Positions 1 through 6,903 of a stretch of DNA of 15,779 nucleotides are shown piece by piece. This DNA is from an uncultured Verrucomicrobiota bacterium (lineage in GTDB: Bacteria; Verrucomicrobiota; Verrucomicrobiia; Chthoniobacterales; SZAS-18): the NCBI GenBank assembly GCA_937871685.1, contig CALMOL010000284.1:1-15779 (forward strand), written 5' to 3'. The notes under the pieces are model-generated. The model made no database searches. It was not told the origin of the DNA and worked only from the letters and a program-made list of their open reading frames with translations. Positions within the stretch are counted from its first letter, which is position 1, and each line of letters starts with the position of its first letter. The translations under genes were made by a program, and so were the position numbers.

Positions 1-138
1 TGGCATCCTTGCCGGCAGGGTCTTGCCGGGCATCTGGATTCTCGGGCCTTTGGACTGGGCCATCGCTCTTTGCCGCCCCCGGAAGCCCGAGGGGGAGAAG
101 TCAGATGCCCGGGAGAATCCCAGCCGGCAGGGATGCCA
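1..138. repeat. Imperfect inverted repeat, possible palindromic intergenic element
   Basis: Positions 1-36 and 102-138 are near-complementary. The left arm begins TGGCATCCTTGCCGGCAGGG, and the reverse complement of the right arm begins TGGCATCCCTGCCGGCTGGG. Both then reach CCGGGCATCTG after a short poorly matched stretch. The arms are about 36 nt around a loop of about 65 nt. The left arm starts at the first base of the window, so the element may extend further left. Its sequence differs from the stop-anchored repeat family seen elsewhere in the window. No protein-coding signal is seen. A transposon-derived palindrome (MITE or REP type) is possible but not shown. Confidence 0.6.
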
Positions 139-380
139 GCGGTCCCAGTAGCCACCGCCCCTAGCGGGCCAAGCGCGCCCGCTGGCGAGGCCTCGATTCA
201 CACCAAGCGTTCAAATCTTGTCGGTAACGCTGATTCCACCGCCGGGAACCAACGCGAAGGTGGGAGACCGTCAGGCCTACCCAATCGACGATCTGTCCCC
301 GGATCGCGTTTTCGCTCTCGCTCCAGAAGCGGAGCAGGAAAAAGCCGCTCCAAACCCACCGCGCCACCGACTTCGGCAGC

Positions 381-731
381 CCCGCTGGGGAAGTCTCCCG
401 ACTCCCCGAGGGAACCCTCGAAGGTTCCCTCGGCCACCTCGGAGGGTTCCCTTGGGAACCTCCGCACCTTCCCTCGGGCACCTTCGGACTCCCCTCGGGA
501 CCTTGCCGGGTGCCCGAGGGGACTTCCGAACTCCCCTCGGGCACTCGGGAACCCCCCGCGGGGACTTCGGAGGTAGCCTCGGGCACCTGAAAGCCTCCCC
601 CGGCCACCTTTTGGCTTCCCGAGGGCACCTGGGAAGCGCCCGCGGGGACCTCAAGGGTTCCCGAGGGGACCTGAAACCTCCCCACGGGGAGTCGGGAAGT
701 GCCCGCGGGAAGTCTGGCAACTTCCCCAAGC
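381..731. repeat. Degenerate 21-22 bp tandem repeat array, about 17 units
   Basis: Each unit has an 8-bp near-palindromic core of the type CCC-T/G-C/A-GGG. Cores begin at about 405, 427, 449 and 471 (22-bp spacing), then 492, 513, 534, 555, 576, 597, 618, 639, 660, 681, 702 and 723 (exact 21-bp spacing). A weaker unit precedes them near 381. Between cores lie variants of ACCT or ACTT followed by a few variable bases. The core appears as CCCTCGGG, as its reverse complement CCCGAGGG, and as fully palindromic CCCGCGGG. Because 21 is a multiple of three, several frames on both strands stay open and give heptapeptide-repeat translations such as VPSGT and VPEGS. I treat the array as non-coding. Confidence 0.85.
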
Positions 732-784
732 CACCCTGGACCTTACACCCTTTTTCAAGGAAGTTGATCGAGAGCAAGAGGGCG

Positions 785-817
785 CGGGTAGCGCGGGCGC
801 CCCGCCCGCGCTACCCG
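785..817. repeat. Perfect 15-bp hairpin with 3-nt loop
   Basis: CGGGTAGCGCGGGCG (785-799) and its exact reverse complement CGCCCGCGCTACCCG (803-817) flank a CCC loop. On the plus strand the stem is followed by TTTCCC, which is a weak U-tract at best. On the minus strand, the direction of nuoA, no T-run follows. It lies about 310 nt downstream of the nuoA stop. It may end or stabilise that transcript, or it may be a dispersed palindrome. The sequence does not decide between these. Confidence 0.7.
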
Positions 818-1128
818 TTTCCCTGAGCATCCGCTCCATCTCTTTGAAAAACGGTGTGAAGGTCCTTCGAGTGACTTGGCGAGGCCTTGGGAGTGACCGT
901 CCAGACCACTTGGAGGGAAAGGCAAGGCACTTGGCCAGTCTCAACGGGTTGACCGCTGCCTGAAATCGCCATTCAACCCGCGGCGGAGGTCGGAATCCGA
1001 GCAGGATCGAGGAGGCGGACCTCCAAAGACAGGAGAAGCAGGAATATCTTCCAGAAGAAACGCCCGCTCCCTGGCCGTGCTTCCGCGGCCATTTCTCAAC
1101 CCTCAACCATCCCCCCTTAACCTCCGCC
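818..1128. other. Intergenic stretch without recognisable gene
   Basis: This is the non-coding interval between the hairpin and the nuoA stop codon. I see no protein with family features on either strand, no tRNA-like clover leaf and no clear terminator. The reading frames that cross it are continuations of frames opened by the neighbouring repeat. Confidence 0.5.
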
Positions 1129-1503
1129 CTACTGCTTCCAGTCCAGCGCGCCCTTCTTGAGCGCATACACGTAGGCCACGGTCAGGATACCCACGAAGCC
1201 CAGCATGGACCACAGGATGATCCGGCCGTATTCCAGCAGGAAGCCCCGATAAACGACGGCCCAGGGATACATGAATACTACCTCGATATCGAAGAGGATG
1301 AAGAGCATCGCCACGAGGTAAAACTTCACCGAGAAGCGCGGCGCGGCCTCCCCTAGCGGCAGCATGCCGCACTCGTAGGCCGAGTCTTTCACCTTGTTGC
1401 GCCGGCCGGCGCGCCCGAGCGCCACGCTGGCCAGCAGCGTCACGGCGGCAAAGCCGATCACCACGATAGCCTGGATCAGGATGGGAAGATATTCGGAGAG
1501 CAT
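1129..1503 (-). CDS. nuoA: NADH-quinone oxidoreductase subunit A (NuoA)
   Basis: This is a small membrane subunit of respiratory complex I, 124 aa, which is the normal family length. Three hydrophobic helices are visible, at about residues 8-30, 60-82 and 93-114. The family hallmarks are present: YECGM in the loop after helix 1, then RFSVKFYLVAMLFILFDIE with the conserved acidic pair in helix 2, followed by VVFMYPWA. NuoA helps form the quinone-site region and the start of the proton path. ATG at 1503 is the natural start, with no clear Shine-Dalgarno. Oddly, nuoA normally leads a nuoABC operon, but here more than 1.1 kb downstream is free of genes and the upstream neighbour is a protease. 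The gene stands alone, so the other subunits must be elsewhere. The identity is very secure. Confidence 0.96.
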   Translation of the reverse strand: MLSEYLPILIQAIVVIGFAAVTLLASVALGRAGRRNKVKDSAYECGMLPLGEAAPRFSVKFYLVAMLFILFDIEVVFMYPWAVVYRGFLLEYGRIILWSMLGFVGILTVAYVYALKKGALDWKQ

Positions 1504-1684
1504 GGAGAGCGGGGCGGACGCCGCCGGGACGAATGGATCACATGGACGGCACGGGGCACGCGAACTTGGCGCGCGGGTCTGAGATCAAGCGGGGCAGACG
1601 CCCGCCACGCCGCTCGATGACGCGGCAATGGCGGCTTCAAGGCGAGCAACGCGACTATCCGAGGGCCACATCGCCCGGCGGGCC

Positions 1685-4003
1685 TCACGGCACGGTGACG
1701 GCGCGGTAGAAGAACTTCGTCGCGCCGGTGGCGGCGGAGTCAGTGCGGGAGACATCACCGCCCGTGCCGACGATGTTGTCGAAGAGGATCGTCCAGCCGG
1801 AGAGCAGGTCGGTGGAGCGCTCGATGCGGTAGGTGTGGTTGAGCTTGCTCGGGAAGGTGATCGTCTCGCCGCCCGCCCCGCGCGTGTTGGAAGTGATGCG
1901 CAGGTAGTCGTTGGCGTTTTGCGGGTCGGTGCCGGCGCGGACTTCCGCGGGATCGGACTCGCCGTCGCCGTCGGAGTCGGGCGAGGCGGTGATGGCGAAG
2001 TTCTGCGTGTTGAGCGCGAAGAAGATGTTGTCTGTGGGCTCGACCTTGAAGCGGCACAGCGTGGCGCTGAGGTTGGGCAGCGCCACGGTGGCGGAGCCGT
2101 TGTTCGGGATGCCCTGCGCGAGGAGGAAGGTGAAGTTGTTCCCGCCATCGGTGGACAGGCGAATATTCACGTTGGCGGCGTTGATGCCGTTAGCGGTGGT
2201 GCCGGCCACGTTCCAGGTCACGGTGACAATCGCGTCGCCGCCGTAGGAGATGCCGGCGGCGTTTTGCGAGGTGACGTTGAACGGCCCGGCGGCGGTGGCC
2301 ACTTTGACGCTGGTGGCAGCCTGGGTGACGCCGCCGCCGCCGGCGCGGTTGTCGCGGGCGGTCACGCGGAAGTTGAGCGTGCGGGTGGTGGTGCCGGTGT
2401 AGGCGGGCAGCTTCTCGCCGGGCGCGAGCGTGTTGGCCAGGAGATCGCTCAGGCGCGGGATGATGCGCGTGGGGCTGGACGTCGGGTTGTAGGAGCGAAA
2501 GATCGGAGACGCGCCGTTGTCCGGGTCGGTGATGGCTTGGGCGGCGCCGCGGTTGAATTGTTCCCAGCAGTAGGAGACCGCGTCGCCGTCTGGATCGGAG
2601 CCGACGGCCGTGAGCGCGAAGGGCGTGCCGTTAGGGATCGTGTAGGCGCCGGCGGCGAAAGTCGTCACCGTGGGCGGGTTGTTGCCGGTGCTGGTGCGCG
2701 TCGGGCAGCTGTCGCCGCTGGTGGCGGTCGTCGTGTAGGTGACGATCTGGTCGAACGAATAGGTGTGAAAATACGGATCGGAATGCGGTTGAAGATCATC
2801 CGTGCCGCAGATGCCCGCGTAGGGCATGATGGTGGAGCCGGAGCCGGGCTCGTAGGCGGCGGTGCCCGTGCGGTTGCCGTTGCAGGAGCCGGTGACGGAG
2901 TTGAAGGTGTGGGCGCCGCCAAACTGGTGGCCCATCTCGTGCGCCACGTAGTCGATGTAGAAGGGGTCGCCCACGGGGCTGGGCAGGCCGGTAGTGCCCT
3001 GGGCCTTTTGGTTGACGCGGCAGACCACGCCCAATCCGGCCACGCCGCCGGAACCGGTGGTGAAGACATGCCCGATGTCGTAGTTGGCGGTGCCGATGAC
3101 GGCGTCCAGGTTGGTCTGGTTTTGACTGAGGGCGCCAGTGCCGTTGCTGTAAGGATCCCCCGTGGCGCTCGGGTAAATGATCGAGGAGTTGTTGGCGATC
3201 AGCACCATCCGGATGCCGACCTCCACCTCATACACGCCGGTTACCCGGTTGACGGCTACCACGACGGCGGCTTGGCCGGCGGCCACGGTGCCGCCGAAGA
3301 CCGCCACGTATTGGTGGTTGGCGGCGCACGCGAGGCGGTAGGTGCGCAGGGTGCCACCGATGGGGCCGACCTCCGGGAGGCTTCCGTCGGCCCGGCGGAT
3401 CGAGGCGAAGAGGTCCTTGTTGCCCGCCTCCGTGAAGCATTGCCAGCCCTCCTTGCCGCGCAGGGCGTCGCGCTTGTAGTAGCTCATGTAGAGCCCCTGC
3501 TCGAGGTGGTAGAAGGGATCGATATACCACGCGCCCTTCGGGGTGAGCACCTGAGCGTGGAAGCCGAGGATCGTCACCGAGATGCGCGCGGAGGCAGCCG
3601 GGTCGTCGATCCCGCGGCCCACGTAGGTGCGGAAATCGGGGAACTCAGCCTGCAAGCCAGGCTCCATGATGGAGGATTCCTCTACCAGGAAGCGTTGGTA
3701 GGTGCCGTCCGGGGCGGGCAGGTTCAAGGTGATCGGCGTGCCGGCGGCGGTGCGGCGCATGGCCTCCACGGGCGCCTTGGCCAACTGCGCCTTCATGCCC
3801 GCCGCGTCCAGGGTGAAGAGGCGATACGTGGAAGCCTTGATGCGGTTCATCGCCCCCGTGCTTGAGCGGATCGGTGCATCAGGGGACTCTTTCCACGCGC
3901 CATCCGGCGAAGCGTCGCCGGGCGCGGCGAGGAGGGAGGCCGTTGCGAGCAGGAAAAACGCGCCGGCGGCGAGCGGTGCACGAAGGAGGGGGGCGAACTT
4001 CAT
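1685..4003 (-). CDS. Secreted reprolysin-like (M12B-type) zinc metalloprotease, multidomain
   Basis: This 772-aa secreted protease starts at ATG 4003. That start opens directly into a signal peptide (MKFAPLLRAP, then a hydrophobic core, cleavage probably near residue 26). A longer in-frame start at 4075 would bury the signal peptide and overlap the upstream gene. A propeptide-like region is followed by the catalytic domain at about residues 225-430, with zinc motif HEMGHQFGGAH (H355, E356, H359, H365) and a Met-turn at IMPYAG (M393). Next come Ig/cadherin-like segments (SDPDGDAVSY near 470 and another near 580-670). A calcium-binding-type DSDGDGESDPAE stretch begins near 676. A C-terminal domain contains YRIERSTDLLSGW, of a kind common in verrucomicrobial exoproteins. 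The role is probably extracellular protein degradation. The substrate is unknown, and the gene is not obviously co-transcribed with its neighbours. Confidence 0.9.
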   Translation of the reverse strand: MKFAPLLRAPLAAGAFFLLATASLLAAPGDASPDGAWKESPDAPIRSSTGAMNRIKASTYRLFTLDAAGMKAQLAKAPVEAMRRTAAGTPITLNLPAPDGTYQRFLVEESSIMEPGLQAEFPDFRTYVGRGIDDPAASARISVTILGFHAQVLTPKGAWYIDPFYHLEQGLYMSYYKRDALRGKEGWQCFTEAGNKDLFASIRRADGSLPEVGPIGGTLRTYRLACAANHQYVAVFGGTVAAGQAAVVVAVNRVTGVYEVEVGIRMVLIANNSSIIYPSATGDPYSNGTGALSQNQTNLDAVIGTANYDIGHVFTTGSGGVAGLGVVCRVNQKAQGTTGLPSPVGDPFYIDYVAHEMGHQFGGAHTFNSVTGSCNGNRTGTAAYEPGSGSTIMPYAGICGTDDLQPHSDPYFHTYSFDQIVTYTTTATSGDSCPTRTSTGNNPPTVTTFAAGAYTIPNGTPFALTAVGSDPDGDAVSYCWEQFNRGAAQAITDPDNGASPIFRSYNPTSSPTRIIPRLSDLLANTLAPGEKLPAYTGTTTRTLNFRVTARDNRAGGGGVTQAATSVKVATAAGPFNVTSQNAAGISYGGDAIVTVTWNVAGTTANGINAANVNIRLSTDGGNNFTFLLAQGIPNNGSATVALPNLSATLCRFKVEPTDNIFFALNTQNFAITASPDSDGDGESDPAEVRAGTDPQNANDYLRITSNTRGAGGETITFPSKLNHTYRIERSTDLLSGWTILFDNIVGTGGDVSRTDSAATGATKFFYRAVTVP

Positions 4004-4064
4004 CGCCGATCTTAGGAAGGCTGAGGCGACTTGACAACCGGGATGAACGATTTGCACCCAGGTT

Positions 4065-5111
4065 TTACCAGTCACCCGATTCGCGCACCACGTTGTCCCG
4101 GCGCGGCGGGGCGTGGATCACCTGGATGGCGCCGGGAGCGACGCTTGCGTTGTTCGGCAGCGGCTTCCGCTTGGACGTAGCCATGGCCGCCAGGCTCTTG
4201 AGCCCGGCGAGGATGCCGGACCCGCCGACCGGGCGCGCCTTCTCGTCGTAATACTCGAACCACGGCAGGCCGGCCTGCGCGTAAGCCTGGGCGGTGACGG
4301 GCGAGGGCGGCGGCTCATCGCCGGTGGCGGCGCGCCAGTGGGCGGAGTTCAGCAAGTGGACGAAGCAGCGCGACGCCTGGGCTTCGTCCCACTCGTCGGG
4401 GCGATGCGGGTCGTCGTAGATTTCCTGCCGCATCCGGCCGCCGGGGGCGAGGCCCATCGCGGCTGGGGCGGCGGGCGCGGGGCAAGACGGGACGCAGTCC
4501 ATGATGCCCATGGCGGTGCCCACCTCGCGCCGCCGAACGATCTTTGGGAAGCGCCGCGCGAAGGCTTCTGCCCTCATCGGCGCCACGAGGAACTGCAGGC
4601 CACCGTGCTCGGCCGCGCCGGTGAGCTGCTCCTCGGCGGAGTATCCCTCGCCCAGCGGCATGGCCACGAACTGGCGCACGGTGCCCTGCTGGACATTGAA
4701 GCCATCGAGCCACGGCTGGCGCGGCGCGACCACGTAGTCCTGCGGGTCGCGCGCCAGGGGACGCGCCCACGGGCCGCCCGAGACGGCATTGATCTTGCCC
4801 GCGGCGATCTTGATGGCGAAGGGATACGCCGTGGCGTGGTCGCCCAGATAGTCGGGGCGGAAGGACAGCCACATGGCCTCGGCCTGCCGCATGGGCAGCA
4901 GCACCCCGCCATGCTTCGGCCATTCCGCCGGCAGGTTGCCGGCGAAGTCGTCCACGTGGCGCAGCGGAAACCCGCCGAAGCCCGGCGGGAGCGGGTAATC
5001 GCGCCCGTTGTCCGGCAGGCGCAGCGTGCGCTGGAACGAGACGGTCAGCCGCGCGGTGGGATGGACTTCGGGAAACGAGAAGACAAGTGTGTCGCGGGAA
5101 AGCTCGATCAT
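4065..5111 (-). CDS. Conserved protein of unknown function
   Basis: This 348-aa soluble-looking protein has no signal peptide and no membrane helix. I recognise it as one of a widespread uncharacterised family but know no function. Highly conserved-looking blocks are PLPPGFGGFPLRHVDDF (40-56), the GKINAVSGGPW region (105-115), QPWLDGF (132-138), RQFVAMPLGEGYSAEEQLTG (146-165), GRMRQEIYDDP (225-235), SRCFVHLLNS (247-256) and GLPWFEYYDE (281-290). The start at ATG 5111 gives the family-like opening MIELSRDTLVFSFPEVH. It lies 60 nt downstream of the XRE regulator gene on the same strand and is probably transcribed with it from the operator-bearing promoter near 5548-5586. Its last residues, VVRESGDW, resemble the tail of that regulator. 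I would not assign an enzymatic role. Confidence 0.85.
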   Translation of the reverse strand: MIELSRDTLVFSFPEVHPTARLTVSFQRTLRLPDNGRDYPLPPGFGGFPLRHVDDFAGNLPAEWPKHGGVLLPMRQAEAMWLSFRPDYLGDHATAYPFAIKIAAGKINAVSGGPWARPLARDPQDYVVAPRQPWLDGFNVQQGTVRQFVAMPLGEGYSAEEQLTGAAEHGGLQFLVAPMRAEAFARRFPKIVRRREVGTAMGIMDCVPSCPAPAAPAAMGLAPGGRMRQEIYDDPHRPDEWDEAQASRCFVHLLNSAHWRAATGDEPPPSPVTAQAYAQAGLPWFEYYDEKARPVGGSGILAGLKSLAAMATSKRKPLPNNASVAPGAIQVIHAPPRRDNVVRESGDW

Positions 5112-5171
5112 GGCTAGGGGAATTGCGGGTGGAGAGTTGAAGGGTGCGGGTTGAGAGACGCGCGGAGCGGA

Positions 5172-5531
5172 TCACCAGTCGCCGTCGCGCACCTCGCGGA
5201 CGACGCGAAGCACGGCGTGGTCGGGCTGGTTCTTGAGCTCGCGAATGAGCTGCGCGAAAAGCTGCGGGCGGCGCAGGATGACCTTCTGGAGGTCCGAGGA
5301 AACCTTGCCGGCCAGCGCGAGGAGCACGTCGGGATCCAACTCCAACTCGCGGGCGAGCGCCCGCACGGCGGCTTCGCCGGGCGGCGGCTGGAGGGCGCGC
5401 TCGATCTTCGAGAGATACGAGGGCTCCAGCCCCGCGCGGCCGGCGACCTGGCGCACGGAAAAGTCCTCGCCGCGCTGGGTGCGCAGCCGCTCGCGCTGGC
5501 GGCGCAAGAAGGGTCCGAACGGGGCGGGCAT
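5172..5531 (-). CDS. XRE-family helix-turn-helix transcriptional regulator
   Basis: This is a 119-aa DNA-binding protein. The N-terminal XRE/Cro domain covers about residues 5-72. The helix-turn-helix is at about 25-46, with SVRQVAGRAGLEPSYLSKIE as the recognition segment, followed by the typical LARELELDPDVLLALAGK helix. The C-terminal 45 residues (ILRRPQLFAQLIRELKN, then VVREVRDGDW) are probably a helical dimerisation tail. I chose ATG 5531 because the longer GTG start at 5561 lies inside the inverted repeat that is probably this protein's own operator (5548-5567, 17 nt upstream of the ATG). This layout suggests autorepression. The conserved-protein gene follows 60 nt downstream and is the likely co-regulated partner. 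The target beyond this promoter is unknown. Confidence 0.9.
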   Translation of the reverse strand: MPAPFGPFLRRQRERLRTQRGEDFSVRQVAGRAGLEPSYLSKIERALQPPPGEAAVRALARELELDPDVLLALAGKVSSDLQKVILRRPQLFAQLIRELKNQPDHAVLRVVREVRDGDW

Positions 5532-5547
5532 CGGTTCGCGTGATGAC

Positions 5548-5586
5548 TGTGTAGTAATCACTACACACCCCGCCCGAGGCGGTCAA
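5548..5586 (-). promoter_or_regulatory. Palindromic operator and candidate promoter of the XRE gene
   Basis: Positions 5548-5567 form a perfect inverted repeat, TGTGTAGT-N4-ACTACACA, standing out as AT-rich within high-GC sequence. Read on the minus strand, TTGACC (5586-5581) lies just upstream as a good -35 match. The expected -10 region about 17 nt further on falls inside the palindrome, although the hexamer there is poor. An operator covering the -10 region and ending 17 nt before the start codon fits autoregulation by the encoded XRE protein. The palindrome is certain, while its function is inferred. Confidence 0.7.
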
Positions 5587-5612
5587 GCGAGGCGACCGCT
5601 CGGGGACCCGTC

Positions 5613-6800
5613 TCAGCCGGCGATCCCCGCCGCGTGCCGGCGCGCCCAGGCGTCGGCCTCCAGGATCGCTTCCAGCGGCGCGTGGGGCACGACGGCGTGC
5701 GCGTCCATCGTGTGGGCCACCGTTTCCCAAATGCGCGGGAACGGGAGCCCGCGCTGGAGGAAGGCCTCCACGGCCACCTCGTTGGCGGCATTGAGCACGG
5801 CGGGCAGGGTGCCGCCCTCGGCGCCGGCGCGCGCGGCGAGGTCCAGCGCGGGGAAGGCGGCGCGGCGCGGCGCCTCGAAGTCGAGGCGGGCGAGCTTGGC
5901 GAAGTCCAGTGGCGGCAGGCGGTTGGGCACGCGCTCGGGCCAGCACACGGCGTATTGGATCGGGAAGCACATGTCGGAGTGCGACAACTGCGCGAGCACC
6001 GAGCCGTCGATGAACTCCACCATCGAGTGGACGATGCTCTGCGGGTGGACGACGACTTCCACGCGGTCCATCGGCACGTCGAAGAGCCAGCGCGCCTCGA
6101 TCATTTCCAAGCCCTTGTTGAAGAGCGTCGCGGAATCCACCGTGATCTTCGCGCCCATGGTCCAGGTGGGATGCCGCAGCGCCTGCGCGGGCGTAGCGGC
6201 GGCGATCTCCTCCGCGCTCGACCGGCGGAACGGTCCGCCCGAGGCGGTGAGGATCAGCCGCCGCACCGTGGCGGAATCGCGCCCCTCAAGGCATTGGAAG
6301 ATAGCGTTGTGCTCGGAATCCACCGGCAGCACGCGGACGCCTTTTTTCGCCGCGGCCCTCATCACGGCCTCGCCGGCCATCACGAGGATTTCCTTCGAGG
6401 CCACGGCGAGGTCGCGCCCCGCCCCGATGGCCGCGAGCGCGGGCCGCAGGCCGCCGGTGCCCACGATGGCCACGAGCACGACGTCCGCCTCGCCGCGCGC
6501 GGAGATTTCCACGAGGCCGCCCTCGCCCGCGAGGATCTCCGGCGCGTAGCCCGGCGCGAGCAGCGCGCGCAGCTCGGGAATTTTCGACTCATCTACGAGG
6601 CACAGCGCGGCCGGCCGAAACTCGTTGGCCTGCGCGGCGAGGCCCGCGGCGTTGCGGTGCGCGGCGAGGCCGACGAGGCGCACGCGATCGGGAAGGTCGC
6701 GCGCCACCTTCGCAGCGCTCTCACCGATGGAACCGGTGGCGCCCAGGACAACGACGGACCGCGAGGATGGAGGATGGAGGATGGCAGGGGAGGGAGGCAT
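5613..6800 (-). CDS. dxr: 1-deoxy-D-xylulose 5-phosphate reductoisomerase (Dxr/IspC)
   Basis: This enzyme catalyses the NADPH-dependent rearrangement and reduction of DXP to MEP, the committed step of the non-mevalonate isoprenoid pathway. It is 395 aa, normal for the family. Visible motifs are the NADPH-binding GATGSIGES (20-28), ASKE (144-147), the metal site PVDSEHNA (D161, E163), TASGGPF (185-191), and NKGLEMIEA (N228, K229, E232), all present. C-terminal LNAANEVAVEAF is also typical. ATG 6800 is the plausible start, but the first 14 residues (MPPSPAILHP and onward) are unusual. Residues 5-14 are encoded by an arm of the stop-anchored repeat family, and the ATG lies between two arms. It is downstream of cdsA, as often seen, but rseP does not follow. 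Confidence 0.96.
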   Translation of the reverse strand: MPPSPAILHPPSSRSVVVLGATGSIGESAAKVARDLPDRVRLVGLAAHRNAAGLAAQANEFRPAALCLVDESKIPELRALLAPGYAPEILAGEGGLVEISARGEADVVLVAIVGTGGLRPALAAIGAGRDLAVASKEILVMAGEAVMRAAAKKGVRVLPVDSEHNAIFQCLEGRDSATVRRLILTASGGPFRRSSAEEIAAATPAQALRHPTWTMGAKITVDSATLFNKGLEMIEARWLFDVPMDRVEVVVHPQSIVHSMVEFIDGSVLAQLSHSDMCFPIQYAVCWPERVPNRLPPLDFAKLARLDFEAPRRAAFPALDLAARAGAEGGTLPAVLNAANEVAVEAFLQRGLPFPRIWETVAHTMDAHAVVPHAPLEAILEADAWARRHAAGIAG

Positions 6801-6893
6801 GGACCGAGAGAATGGAAGATGGCAGGGGCATTCGCTCGCGTCGGATGCGGCCCCATGACTAGAAAGGTTCCCTGCCATCTTCCATCCTCTCGG
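6801..6893 (-). repeat. Stop-anchored palindromic repeat, copy A (between cdsA and dxr)
   Basis: The arms at 6804-6827 and 6870-6893 match in 23 of 24 positions around a 42-nt loop. In gene sense (minus strand) the first arm starts CCGAGAGGATGG and runs to GATGGCAGGG. It begins 10 nt after the cdsA stop codon. The single arm difference is a G-U pair in the minus-strand RNA. A third arm, in direct orientation, lies at 6759-6788 inside the dxr reading frame. It has one extra 7-bp unit (AGGATGG). The element fills the whole cdsA-dxr gap. Confidence 0.88.
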
Positions 6894-6903
6894 CCCTTCT
6901 CGG

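Noticed and set aside
381..731. CRISPR array
   Set aside because: The units are contiguous and degenerate, with no unique spacers of constant length and no cas genes.
161..826. Long open frames on both strands with heptapeptide repeats across the 21-bp array
   Set aside because: A 21-bp, stop-poor, GC-rich repeat keeps several frames on both strands open. None has a domain, a credible start or better coding character than the others.
1628..3865. 745-aa plus-strand frame opposite the metalloprotease
   Set aside because: It is a low-complexity Gly/Ala/Val/Arg translation antisense to a gene with clear signal peptide and catalytic motifs.
5532..5561. GTG start of the XRE gene at 5561
   Set aside because: It would lie inside the palindromic operator. 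The domain begins normally from ATG 5531.
4315..6549. Large Arg/Pro-rich frames on both strands over the conserved protein, XRE gene and dxr
   Set aside because: They are shadow frames of high-GC genes and have no recognisable domains.
6801..6893. Classic Rho-independent terminator in copy A
   Set aside because: No U-tract follows the hairpin in either direction, and the loop of about 42 nt is too long. A role in RNA stability or Rho-dependent ending is still possible.
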